A DNA stretch of 64,000 nt from Membranipora membranacea. Taxonomy: Eukaryota; Bryozoa; Gymnolaemata; Cheilostomatida; Membraniporidae. Location of the stretch: the NCBI GenBank assembly GCA_914767715.1, contig OU612068.1, positions 23,870,001 through 23,934,000 on the forward strand, given 5' to 3'. The position numbers and the translations under genes were made by a program. Below, one piece after another: positions 22,901 through 34,600 of this stretch. The notes below the pieces were generated by a model. That model had not been told where the DNA came from and searched no databases. It saw only the letters and a list, made by a program, of their open reading frames with translations. Positions within the stretch are counted from its first letter, which is position 1. Every line of letters begins with the position of its first letter.

Positions 22901-25900
22901 AATGTACTTTATGAGCTATGAGTAATTTTATGGCTGTCTACTGCCTTTCTCATCATCCCATTTATATATGTTACTAGGATGATTTCGTAGACATGAAACA
23001 CAGTAGGTTCCAGTCCGATTCAATTCCAAACCCAATCAGAGGGCATTGCAGGATTCAATATCGAAAAGCTAAGCCGAGTTACCATAAGCCATTTTCAGGG
23101 CAAAAGGAGTATCTCATTACCACTAATAATAATATAAGTTTGGTTTTTTTATGCCTCTTTTAACAGATATGCTCTCTTGGCTGGCCGTCCTCCGTTTGAG
23201 ACTCAATGTCTGAAGGACACATACAAGCTTATAGCCAAAGGGAAATACACAGAGCCAACATGTGCCTCAACACCTGCTAGGTGTCTCATCTCTAAATGTC
23301 TACGAATAGATCCTCAGGTATAAAAATAGGCTGCCAGGAAGTAGTCATTTATGTCTGAATATGGGTTGGTGCAGTCCAAACTCAAGATGGGATAGTTTGA
23401 GGGTTCAGACAGCTATCTGCTGCAAGTTCAATTGATTAACGCGAAGATAAGTTTGAACTTATTGAAGGTAAGTCTATTTGTAAAACAAATTCATCCAAAG
23501 GCAAATTTGAAGAGGGAGTTTAATGGCCTTCTTATTCCACCCAGGTCTTCTAATTCAACAAAGTGCTTCTTTCTAACTCCACCCAATTTGGTGTCTGAGG
23601 ACCTAGACTTAAAAAAGATCATATTATCACTGTGGAGATGCAGTGGTTAATTCTTACAACTTACATTTTTTTTGTGAAATAGAAAGCGCTGTGTAATTGT
23701 TGTGTTTACCCCAGGCTTATTATCCTAGAACAACCACAGGTTATAGATTGAGCAGAAATAAATAAATACCATGTTTACTTTGGAGAAATTAACATGACTT
23801 TGACTGACTACTTAGACGTAATATGGTGATTTAAGCCTTCGCCTTTGGCCGTTAAACTCCTTCTTCAAATTTGTCTTTGGATGAATTAGTTTTACAAATA
23901 GACTTACCTTAAATAAGTTTAAACTTATCTTTGCATCAATCAATTTAACTTGCAGCTGAAAATCTTCCAGGTGTCACTCAGCATATAGAATTGACATTTA
24001 ACTATTTGCAGTTTACGTTTGTGAAATAATTGCTGTGAATTGTTCACACTTTGTCTTAGGGTATAAAGTTACTGTCATTAAGTCTGATGAAATGTTATAC
24101 TTGCAGTCAAGACCAACACTACAAGCCCTTACTAAAGACTCATTTCTGACCCACGGATTTATCCCTCCTACTCTACCTCTAACTGCAATGAGCTCTCCTC
24201 CAGATTTTACTGAATATAGAGAATATAGAGAGAAAGCATTGAGGTGAGTGATAACCGAGAAACCAAAGGCCAGTAAAACTCTAGGTTGGGTCTAGCCTGA
24301 GTCCCCCCAGACTCTTGCCCCCCCCCCTCTGCTAGACGACCCCCCTGCGCGGGTCTGTCATAGATCCTGAAACTTGACGTTTTAGGTTGGAAGGCGTTTT
24401 AATGTTTATGTAGATTTGTTGCGGGAATATTGCGTTTCAGCCTGGAAACTAATAAGAGATTGAAACACTCGAGCTTCTTTATTCTAAAGACGATCGTAGA
24501 ATAACCAAGCTAACAATGATGTCTTTCCTTTTGTTTTCAGAGAAAAGAATGGTGAGAATAACAACATAGAGTCACCAACCAAGTCTCCCCCTTTAGTCGA
24601 TACTATGCAATATCTAATAGAAACTATAGATTCACAAGAGATCTGTGCAGAAGGTATGCAAAATTATCTTCCCTGTTTCTATAAAATTTTTTTATCTTCT
24701 AATCAGTACTGTAACTCAAATATTCATACCATGATAGTCAGGATGCCTCATATCCCTGATATCTTAAAAACAATGTTAGATAGCTTAACTATTGAGTTTT
24801 TCCTCCACCCGATCATGTATTTTTCTCTGGGGAGAGGGGGTCGTTTAATCATGGATGTGTATTCCCTTCACATTTTCTTAGCTATTTTGATGGAATTCTC
24901 GTTGAGCATTAAGGATTTATCTCTGTGATAGTTGAGCTAGCAAAATTGCACTCGGCCAGGTGCATTTATGCCACGTCCTGAGAAATACAAACACGAGTTC
25001 ATACACTCCGATCATATTAACGCATCAACCATTGAGAAATGTTGAGCAAATATGCATTATTGAGCAATTTGAAGAGTAATTTCCAATTGCAAAGGAAAAT
25101 TTTAATTTTGTCTTAGCTGTGGATTGGAATGCGGTTGTTTGAACAGAAACAAAAGCTGTTGAGTAAATCTGAGTGTGCTGTCAGCATTCAGGTGAAGAAT
25201 CACCGCGCTGCCGATGTCCTCATGTTTTGATAAACTTGAACTTTGCTTTAGCTGGAAGCACCAAAGTTTGATTATCTCATTCTGCTGTGAATTCACAGCA
25301 GAAATCATCATGAGACTTCAGTTAAGCCAATATTCATAACAATCCAGGGTGCACTGACGATATTATGGTTCAGCTCCAATCAAACATCATAAATTATATA
25401 AATAAAGCTCAGAGAACTGATACAAGGCATAAATCATTAACAATAGCTTGTGACATATGTAATCCTGTGCTGCTTGTTTGTAATTAAAAGTAATCAGTTC
25501 ATTTGCTTGTAAGTCGGCAGCGTTTTAGACAGCTTAGTCTAAAATGTTATACAATTAGCAGGGTCTGACACCAAAATAACATTAAATCTATGCGATTTTA
25601 ATATGCCTTTCATGCATTTATGCCTGTTTAGATAGGAAACCCTACACTATTGTCCAATGTCGAACACAACAATAATAACAAAATGAACTTGTTTTATTTA
25701 TAGGGGGCAAAGAAGTCGTTGAAAATCGAGGTTCTACAGCAGAGTGCTGTTCCTTATTAGAGGCTATACGACAATCTTATGATCAAATAAAAGGTAAAGT
25801 GCTTGTAACTTAGAGGCCTTGTATCGCTATCAAATTTAATCTTATGTCGCATAGAGCTATCGGTGAAAACCCATAGAGCTATAAGTGAAAGCGGGGATTA

Positions 25901-27790
25901 AACTCTGAAGGAGTGCGTTGTTGGGTTTCTTGGTCATCTAAGCACCTCTCCAGGGCCAGGTTCATTGTACTCAATCAGAAGTTTAAGCATTCTTCAAGGG
26001 TGAGATACATAGCACTTAAAAATATACACTGTATGACATCTAAATTAATGTTTAAACAGTTAGGTCAACAAAATTGGTGTGCTCCGCTGCTACGTGGTAT
26101 TATATAATATGTGTATCCATAACAAAGTCGACCAAGGGCTGAGAAAACAAGTGACAGATTGTGGGACACTAAAAAAGTTTCAAAATATATAACTACAGGC
26201 CCGTAGTTCTAGGGTAGGCAGGTATCATTGAAACGCTTTAGAGGCTGGAGATTAACCCCAGACTCCACAGGAGGAGCTTACAATACCCAACCTGGTGTTA
26301 CTTCACACCCTCAACGATTTCCGCCTCCCCTAAGATTTTTCCGAAACTACGTCCCTGTAACACCATGCTCTTTCTCTATACAGATAATGTAGTCAAGACG
26401 AATCCAACTCCTGTATCGGGTGACGATTGTTTGTGGATCACTAAGTGGGTCGACTACTCTCATAAATACGGCTTTGGGTTCCAACTATCTAATCATATAT
26501 CTGGTGCTAGCTTCAAAGATGGTCTCAGCATTGCAGTCAACGGTGATAATAGGTGAGATATTCAGATATATATGTCAGAGTGTTATTGATCTGCAGAATA
26601 TTACAACGCAACTATGTACTAGGTATTATTTGTAGCATAGCTCTTAAATGGTGTCTTGTTTCAAACTGTATTGTCGAAAACAGAAACAGTATAGAATGTT
26701 CACAATGAAAGGTGACCTAGCAACCTGAACCAAATGTCATGAATTGATTTAAACTCACACAAATTGATCCTGCGTATACAAATAACCAATAGCAAAATGT
26801 TGCTCATCAAAACATCGTTGAGAAATTTGTTCATGTGACCATTTTGGGGTATGTATCACAACTGAAGACGCTGTTTCGTCTTTTTTTTTCCAGTCAAGTT
26901 GGGCTTCAGGATCCGACTGGCTCTACTGTAGAATGTGTATCAACAGAGCTTCCTTCTGATTATACAAAGAAATACCAGGTATGATTTACATTTATCTAGG
27001 TGAAGCAGATGGGTAAAACTGGTACTACTATCACTTATTAGCACAGCACTTAAAAGGTCTCAATGTATAACAGAGTTGTGTCCTCTATGATATTAAGAGG
27101 ATAACTCCAATAAAATGCTATATTTTTAACATATTGACCTGATTGAACAGTCTACCTGAGATAAATTGATCAATCAGAAATGAGATTATATTTATGGTGA
27201 GCAAACTCTTTGTTGTAGGTGATGCTATATTTTGTCAAGTATATGAATGAGACTTTGATTCGAGGCGGAGACTTGGAGCACCTGACTGACCTTCCTAGTC
27301 TGAGTGATGTTTATATGCTGCGCTGGCTCAGAACTAAACACAGTATAGTCATGGGCCTTAGTACAGGCACTGTGCAGGTAAATTATTAAATTAAATTTAT
27401 AAAAAAATATTGCGGTGTGTTTGAAGTCTTTATGTAATCAAAGCATCCGGATATGTGTCATGTAAATGTTTAGTGCTTGCAAGCTGCTGTCGGTGGCTGA
27501 TCCTGATAATTGAAACAAGGTCTTTATTGAACCAACGTTGCTTTTTCTTCCAACAGGTGAACTTCTTTTCCGATCACACAAAACTAGTAGTATCAAAGCT
27601 TGCTGAAGGAGGCTACCAGTTGATGTACATCAACAGTCAGAGACAAGCAAGCGTCTATAACTTGGCTGACATTGCCAAATATGGCTGCACCAATGAAGTG
27701 AAAATGAGAATTCATTACACCATGCTACAACTTCAAACCATGCTGAAACCCTGGACTAATGGGTCATCCACAGAGCTTGAGCTGAACTAG
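16924..27790 (+). CDS. polo-like kinase (PLK1/2/3 type), 14 exons, 635 aa
   Basis: Ser/Thr kinase of cell division, targeted by its polo-box domain. Exons: 16924-17148, 17491-17604, 19029-19145, 19410-19488, 20117-20255, 22233-22328, 23167-23317, 24107-24243, 24541-24653, 25704-25793, 26384-26552, 26894-26978, 27219-27377, 27557-27790; all phases agree. The kinase domain starts at about residue 70 with GKGGFAKVY, then AGK (Lys98), HRDLKLSN (190-197), DFG (210-212), activation loop [11 protein letters not shown] and APE-type SPE. The activation-loop phosphoacceptor is Ser226 where PLK1 has Thr210. The polo-box domain (about 435-620) keeps WITKWVDYS (Trp442) and SDHTK (His565, Lys567), the phosphopeptide-binding residues. 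This excludes PLK4. The linker is Ser/Pro-rich. [10 protein letters not shown] after the kinase recalls PLK1, while ILEYC and EPEVRYYL recall PLK2/3, so the subtype is unresolved. A poly(A) signal lies at 27837. Confidence 0.95.
17605..19028 (+). other. polo-like kinase intron 2, no other feature seen
   Basis: A 1.4-kb AT-rich intron between a GTATGT donor and a TTTTCTGTAG acceptor. I see no exon, strong repeat or RNA gene in it. Confidence 0.6.
20424..20735. repeat. two-copy direct repeat (about 143 bp units, about 172 bp apart)
   Basis: The unit at about 20424-20566 (TTTTCTTTTCTCAGT... to ...GCAATTGGATGAAC) is repeated with roughly 80% identity by eye at about 20597-20735. Both copies share CAAGTTTT, the CAGGATG segment, CCTAACnCCAT and ATAAATAAAAGAT. 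It sits inside polo-like kinase intron 5. Confidence 0.75.
20862..21345. repeat. three-copy repeat: two direct units and one inverted unit
   Basis: Units at about 20862-21013 and 21036-21193 run in the same direction (GTACTTTTGGGAAATCCAG, GTCAGACA, TTTTTGACGTG, CCCTTGTCGCC). A third unit at about 21194-21345 is inverted (AGGGGACAAACATG, CACGTCAAAAATTAG, GATTTCCCAAAAGTACATG). The last two form a large imperfect palindrome, which looks like an inverted-repeat transposon partly duplicated in tandem. It lies in polo-like kinase intron 5. Confidence 0.8.
21567..21616. repeat. hairpin, 20-bp arms
   Basis: TTGTCTTGCGGCTACTTTTT is followed after about 10 bases by AAAAAGTAGCCGCGTGACAA, giving two mismatches across 20 pairs. 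It lies in polo-like kinase intron 5. Confidence 0.7.
21747..21827. repeat. inverted repeat, perfect 16-bp arms, 49-base spacer
   Basis: CCTTATCTAGCAACAA at 21747-21762 is matched exactly by TTGTTGCTAGATAAGG at 21812-21827. It is probably a tiny TIR element remnant in polo-like kinase intron 5. Confidence 0.7.
23420..23955. mobile_element. MITE-like element with long terminal inverted repeats (about 95 bp)
   Basis: Left arm CTGCAAGTTCAATTGATT (23420) runs on through GATAAGTTTGAACTTATT, GTAAGTCTATTTGTAAAAC and TCATCCAAAGGCAAATTTG to about 23525. The right arm (about 23848-23955) mirrors it with few mismatches and ends in AATCAATTTAACTTGCAG. It sits inside polo-like kinase intron 7. A 72-codon frame in the left arm (23432-23650) is probably chance. 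Confidence 0.8.
25280..25303. repeat. perfect 24-bp palindrome
   Basis: TTCTGCTGTGAA directly abuts its reverse complement TTCACAGCAGAA, centred on GAATTC. It lies in polo-like kinase intron 9. No function can be assigned. Confidence 0.7.
26194..26359. mobile_element. small TIR element immediately upstream of a polo-like kinase exon
   Basis: TACAGGCCCGTAGTT at 26194 is mirrored by AACTACGTCCCTGTA ending at 26359. The 166-bp element ends only 24 bases before the first base of the exon at 26384, so its right end lies within or next to the polypyrimidine tract. Confidence 0.6.
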
Positions 27791-27836
27791 GAAATCTACT
27801 TAAGAAGTTCAGAACTACAATCGCTACCGATCTCAA

Positions 27837-27842
27837 AATAAA
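27837..27842 (+). terminator. poly(A) signal of polo-like kinase
   Basis: AATAAA 47 bases after the TAG stop. A second AATAAA on the same strand lies at 28271-28276. Confidence 0.65.
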
Positions 27843-28308
27843 CGATTGAACTATTAGTCATTTGGACTGATTTGGGATGTTAAATCGCTCAAGCTGACTC
27901 ATTCCTTGACCCTCTTTATGAACTTTATCTAGGATGAATAATGGGTTATTTATTGTAATATTTATGAACTATCTATGCTCAAGTGTAAAAAGCAGATCCG
28001 GTGGAGCATTTTTGCTTTCTTTTTGCTACCATTCTGCCAAAGTCTTCCAATGTTGCCTCCTGCAAACCACTTTGAGATATGTTTTATGTACACTGTACAA
28101 TGTAAATACTATGTGCTTGTATGCTAAGCATTACTTTGGTTATTATGCAAGTTGAATGGTATTTTCTAGATTTTATGCCTCTCAGTCAGTTCTTAGAGAA
28201 CTGCACCAACCCTGCACGATTATGTAGATTTTATAAAAACTAGTCTTTATTTCTTCACCTCATTCTTGTTAATAAAATGTAATGGTCTTATTCTGAGGTA
28301 CAATATTC

Positions 28309-28314
28309 TTTATT
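28309..28314 (-). terminator. candidate poly(A) signal of the receptor pseudokinase
   Basis: TTTATT on the + strand (AATAAA on -) about 325 bases beyond the receptor stop at 28638. Another copy is at 28246-28251. These overlap the region of the second polo-like kinase signal. Confidence 0.4.
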
Positions 28315-28637
28315 CGAGTGCGTAAAATCAAAAACTACCACCAAAAATAATGCTGCTTTATGGCATAATAGTTATGAAAAAATTATCTTGTGAGACATGA
28401 TAATTGACTAAACCATAAAGTCTGAAATCTGGACGAATACAAGGAAAAGAGGGATTGTCTGTACTTGATATCAGTGAAGGGAAAAAAGTAAAGTCACACA
28501 GCTATATGTAAATTATGAATAAAAAATAACAGAAGTTAGTGCTCAATCTATATTGAATAATGAAGGAAACCAGCACATGTACAATAGGAGATGAATGAAT
28601 TGAGCACCATAACAATCTATAGACTTCAATGTGAGTA

Positions 28638-31600
28638 TCACTGCAGGTTGGAGGTAGAGAACATGCTCTTCAGTTTAGACTTGACAGACTTGAGGCTGTT
28701 CTTCCTCAGGCTGATAGAGTGATGACGGATAGAGAATCTACGAGCGCTGAGTAAACCTACACTGTCAGGAGAGTCGATCACCTCACAATCCTCGAATACA
28801 TCGTCATCGAGGCTGGAGGCTGTAGTGAGGTCGTTCATGTCGGCGTTAAAGTCAGAGATAGCTCCGAGGCGGGTATGAGAGGGGAGGAATGATCGAGCCA
28901 TAGCTTTAGTAGGGGGAACTTGTGGAGCTAGTGGTGTGTCAAAAGCTAAATTCTGTGCAATCTGTCTTCTCAGTGGTACCTAAAACAAGTACAACATATC
29001 ATCAGAGACGTTGTTACAAGTTCAAGATGCAATCCCCGAAATAATCCGTTTAAAATTGTTGATCTCCATCAATGACTTGTCTGTGCAATGTGCCTAGCAA
29101 GACCAGCAGGCTGCAGATTTTAGCATATGTATCAAACAGGGTAAAACCAGGTCATGTTGTAACGCGATATTAAAAGTTTTGAAACCTCACCACAAAATGC
29201 AATAATTACAGAAACAATTCAGATGGGTCATTTGGATATTTACCTGTTTAGGTATGGAAGGTGCAGGAGTAGTCATATCTATAGCACAGTGTGTCTTTTC
29301 TTCATTAGTGCAGATAAGAGTAAGGTGTGAGTCTGCTTTGTCCAACATAGACATCAGTGTTTCAGAAATCTCAGCGAAGAGAGGCCTCTGCTCAGGGAAT
29401 ATAGACCAGCAAGAGAGCATCATATCGTACCTGAAAAAAACAGGTAAATTAAATATAATTGACAAGGTTATTTCCAAAGTGAACCATCTGCTCATCAAGT
29501 AGGATTGCGTGATGCAGGGGCTGATACATATTTGTCAATGGTTTTTCCTTTGGTTTAATTAAAGACGTTTCCCAACAAATTATGGCTGCAGAAAATTTTT
29601 TTCGGTAACTGTAAATTGCTGAACAGGCTGAACGGACTGAACAGCTGAACAGAATTTCTCAGACTACTATCTGTTAGCGTGGACAATCCCTTATATTCTG
29701 CTAATTAATTTTTTCTTCTATTTTGGGTTTGCATTCACCTTGGTTTCTTTCAATTTTATTCACAGAAAATCTTTCTGCTTTACACTAGTGACTGGATGGG
29801 AAGTGGCTTGCCTTGGCAAGCTTTGTTGGGGATGGGGATCGGAACCCCAAGCCCCTCCCCCACAACAAAGCTTGTCAAGACTAGCTAGATGGAAGGATGT
29901 GCTGGATAATGTTTCTGGTTTCCTGAACACCATCAGCTAAGATTATGTCAGAATTGGCACATTGATCGCTACATTTGCTTGCCTTGCCTCGGTTATATTA
30001 GGTGCCAACAGGAACTTAGTGACTCATTGAATCATTTGGCTAGGAGGAATGTGTTTTAGAAGTGATAGTCAGTTAGAGAAAAGAATACAAAAATAATTCT
30101 AGTCTGAGAAATTCTGTTCAGCCTGTTCAGCAATTTACAGTTACCGAATTTTTTTCTATTGAAACGGAAACAGTGATACATAATGGCAGGCAGCTGTTTC
30201 ATGAATGATACAACTAGTTTAAAAGCATCAAAGCCAAACTTCTACCTTATATTCCAGCGACCATACAAAGAAGAAACATTAAAACATGTTTTTATACTTA
30301 CAGTTCATGAGAACAGTTGTCTGGTTTAGAAGGTCTGAATGAGTTACACAGCCAGTCATAGAGATCAGAGTCAGAGAATGTATCAAGAGGTGTCTCGCCT
30401 ACAATCAAAGAGCAAAATACATATATTTAAATTTAACCGGTGATGGGACCATCGATGATTAAAATTAAAACTCTGCATGTCTGTGTGACTGTGCTTTGAA
30501 TGAGGTGAACCAGGGAGGGTCCCACCCTCCCTGGGATAATCAAGCTGTGTGTCTGAGATGGGATTTTAGAAGTTGTGCCACCAGTTCTATCAGTGGGCCA
30601 ATTTGAGAGTTTGGGTAATTTAATGGATTAGAAATAATACCTGAGAGAGAAATCACTAGAGGTAGTTCAATATCATATTAGCCATTGATTTACGCATGTA
30701 TTCACACTGAATGGTGGTAAGTCATAATCAACAAATAAACTCACCAAATTTGATAATCTGCAACATAAGCATGCCGAAGGACCATGCGTCTGAGCGAGAT
30801 GTGAACTCTTGACCTTTGAGAACCTCAGGAGCCATGAAGGATGAAGGTTTGGAGTTTATAGAGCCTGCGGGCATGTGATGGGCGTGTATGATTTCTCTAG
30901 AGAGCTCGGGATCGACAAGTTTAAACTGCTTGGTGACTGGATCTATGATTATATGGTCTGCTGTAAGCTCCTTGTGAATGTAGTCCAAGAAATACAGCGA
31001 CTCCTATAAAAAAATAATCATCAGAGAGTCCTCCTTGGTATCATACATCTACAACACTCACACCTGTGTGAGGTGAGAGCAATGTCTTGATATTTATGGT
31101 GCAGCAGTGTTGTGGTGTAATAAAAATTCTCATACTGCTTCAGGTGGGGTTGATATGATTCATAAGTGCATGGATGGCATTGTAGACATAGAACAGGTCT
31201 GATATCCACTCACAAACACAAAAATAGGTACATGAAATTTTTTTGTTGAAACAGGAACTGATTCTGAGATACACTAGGTTGAGTTTGACATCCAGTTACC
31301 AGACTTAAACAAAAAATGGAAAAACACAAGCCCAGTGCAATTATTACAACGCCAAAATATTACTGAATAAAGGATAATATAATGTAGAAGCCTACCATGG
31401 TTGATGCGAGAAGCTGAATGATGCTGAGTAGTTGTGGTGAGGTAAGAGAGGTCTTCTGTTTGGCTGGACCACATGGTACGAAACAGTACAGAGTGCCATC
31501 TACAAGTTCACCGTCAGTATAACAACTCCTAATGAAGAAAAGAAAAATATATTAATTATGTTATTAGTCAGCTGCAACAGTTGTGCCAGTAATTAGTAAT

Positions 31601-34600
31601 GCTTGGAAGGTACTACCAATGTTAAAGAGGAACTTAACTTGAAATCCATATTTTGCCCAAATTTGCCCAAATGTTCACAGTCATATAGAGTGTCATGTTC
31701 CAACTTTGGTCATTTGTGAAATTTCCCGCCTAGTGACATCACTCACCTCATACCTAGCAATTCATCAGAGCTGTGACATCACTCACCTGATCCTCATAGT
31801 ATTGATTGTATCATGTGAATGATTCATAGATATTCATATAATATTTTCTCAGTAAATTTAGTATTTTTTATTTTGATAAACTCTGCCATAATAGTGAGTA
31901 TTTTAAATATAATTAAACTAATAATTACTGAAATATCTCAATAATAATACTATTTTGAATTTTGGTGGGCGGAGCTTGGAGTATGAATACTAAGCAGATT
32001 TAGTATGTGAACTGTTTAGATGAGCAATAGAATGCATACTGACTCATGCTGGGGATATAATGCCCATTAAATTAGTGTGTGCGGTGAGCCATAAATAAAT
32101 TGCCATACTGCTGCGAAATTATACTGCCTGCTTTGAATGAGACAGTACATATGCACCAGCAATATTTACTATCTTTGTACTGGAGTTGTCTGCTTTTTCC
32201 AATGATGTCACTAATTATTGCTAATTTTAATTCTCCCAAAAAGAAGCTTTACATTGCACGGATTGAATTTTAATTTTCATAACATTCCTCCCCCATGTCC
32301 TAAGTATAGTGTGCAGTAAAATGAAGGTCCAAGGTTGATGCGTTCAATCTATGTTAAGTTCCTCTTTAAAGACAAGCTGACAAAGCAAAGCTACAACCTT
32401 GAATTATAAAATGCTCGTGACATCATACCAATGAAAATTTTACATGGTTGTAGATGCTGTAGGATGAAACACCAAAACTACAAATCGACCCATGCAGACT
32501 CTAAACCCAGCCAACAGACTTTGTGACCAGATAACAGCAAGCTAAATTTAATACCAGCCAATATGTACTCTCAGAATTATGTGCCTATTGCAAAGTGAAT
32601 CTCTCAAAGTCTAGAGACATGCAGCGCTCAAATATCTTATATAGTTACAAACAAACCTGAGATAGTGGGACAGAGTGGTGAACTCTAGCATACGCTCTAC
32701 AGCCATCAATGTCATATTCTGTTCCTTAGCCACTCCCACTATCGACAAGAAATGGGTGTGTCTACGTAGATGACCAAATTTAGATATCTCCAAAAGCAAC
32801 TCCTGTTTCGCTGGCATTGGAACATCATCACCTAAAATCAGATTCACATATTAGGATAAATAAGGGCTTACGATTAATGCAATTAGTTAAGTTGCTATCT
32901 TTGAGGCTCATCAATGAGTTCTGCCATCTAGAGCAGATATAAGTTATAGCATAAGATTTGCCCGAAGACAAGAATAATATGTGAGAGTTGCAAAATACCA
33001 CAGCTACACTGATGTAGCCATAAATCCATTATCTCACTCCCAATAATATGAAGGAGAGCTAAGCTTCTGCTACCCACCAATGAAGGAGAGGGTGTGTTCG
33101 TTGTACCCACCAACCCCTTGATGTGATGCCTCAAAGTACTCAATAATCAGTTATGCTAAGTTGTCCTAACAAAGGGAAGACAACCACCACACTTTATTTG
33201 TATTGTGAATAGAATAAAAATGTATAATGTTAAATTGCTTACCAGAAAGGGACTTGATGTATACTGGTGTGGACCTGTGGAATCCTTTAGCTAGACAGAG
33301 GCCAAACTCTCCTTGAGTGAGAATATCTGATGTCACAACACTGCCGGGTCTGACTGCATAGTCTTGGCATGTGGAGAGAAGTCTTGATAGATTACGGTGT
33401 ACTGAACGCTTAGAACTCATACCTGAAAATAAAGGAATGAGTTGTCATTTCTACGATTTACAAATGTTTACCAATCCATGTGGTCATGCTGTGCCACAGC
33501 GAACAATTTAACTCATTGAGATATCATCAAGTTTTAGTGGTTTCATAACCTGGCAACTCCTGATGAAAACATGCCAGAGGATACTATTTTCTGAGATTTA
33601 GACTTATTACAAAACTACAAAAATGTTTGGTATCAATGTTCCAAGACCAAACAAAATGCCCAGCAAATGTGCAATGTTCTAGAGCAAATCAAAACTGAAA
33701 GACCTGAATATGAATCGTATATGCTGGGCCAGCCAGAAATCAAATACCCATAAGGTCAGGTTCAATAAAAGTAAAAGGTGAACCATCCAATATATCAGTA
33801 TATGAATATTAGCCTATCCCAATCAAACAAGAAGAAAGCCAAAATTCAACCCTATTACTGAGGTTTAAATGTCAACTACAAAACTTACGTTTTAGTTTTC
33901 TTTGTCTTCTTTGATATCTTCTGACCCAGAGAATCATAATGACAGCACAGCAGACGATGCAAATAGATGCTAGAGTACTGAAGGTGGCAGCCATGACCTT
34001 ACTTCTGGGTGAGGGTGTACCAGGGGCGTAGCTAGCAATAACGCCAGGGGTATCAGTAACAGTGACATCTGACTCGGTGCTGTTGAACATGGGTGTAGTG
34101 GTCACAGGGGTCAAATCTGCAATTGAAAAAGACAATAGCTCAAGCTAACTGACAAGCAACTCAGCTCGGCCAATCTATCTCACAAAATGAATGATAACTT
34201 GACTGAAAGAAGTGTTTCCTAATATTTCATTGGAACATAAAAAACCATTGATAAGCGTAATCAGCAAACAAAATTGCTGTTGTGTGGGAGTAAAAATAAA
34301 GTTCTCACCCATAGTAGACTTATACGTAGGTTGGCATCGGCATCTACGACCAACCTTGAGAAAAGCCTACCCTATAGGAGTTTAATTTAGCTAGAGTTTA
34401 ATTTCGCTATCTGGACCTGGTACTAAATATCACTAGTTCTAAATTTCGCTAGTGGGAAAATTAAAAAACAATGTCCAAGCTGGGATTCGAACCCAGGGCA
34501 TAAATCTCCATCTGATTGCAAGTCAGACACTTAGACAACTACACCACGCCAGCTTGCATACGCAGGTGAGGTGTATTCCTGTATCATTGTACATTGTTTA

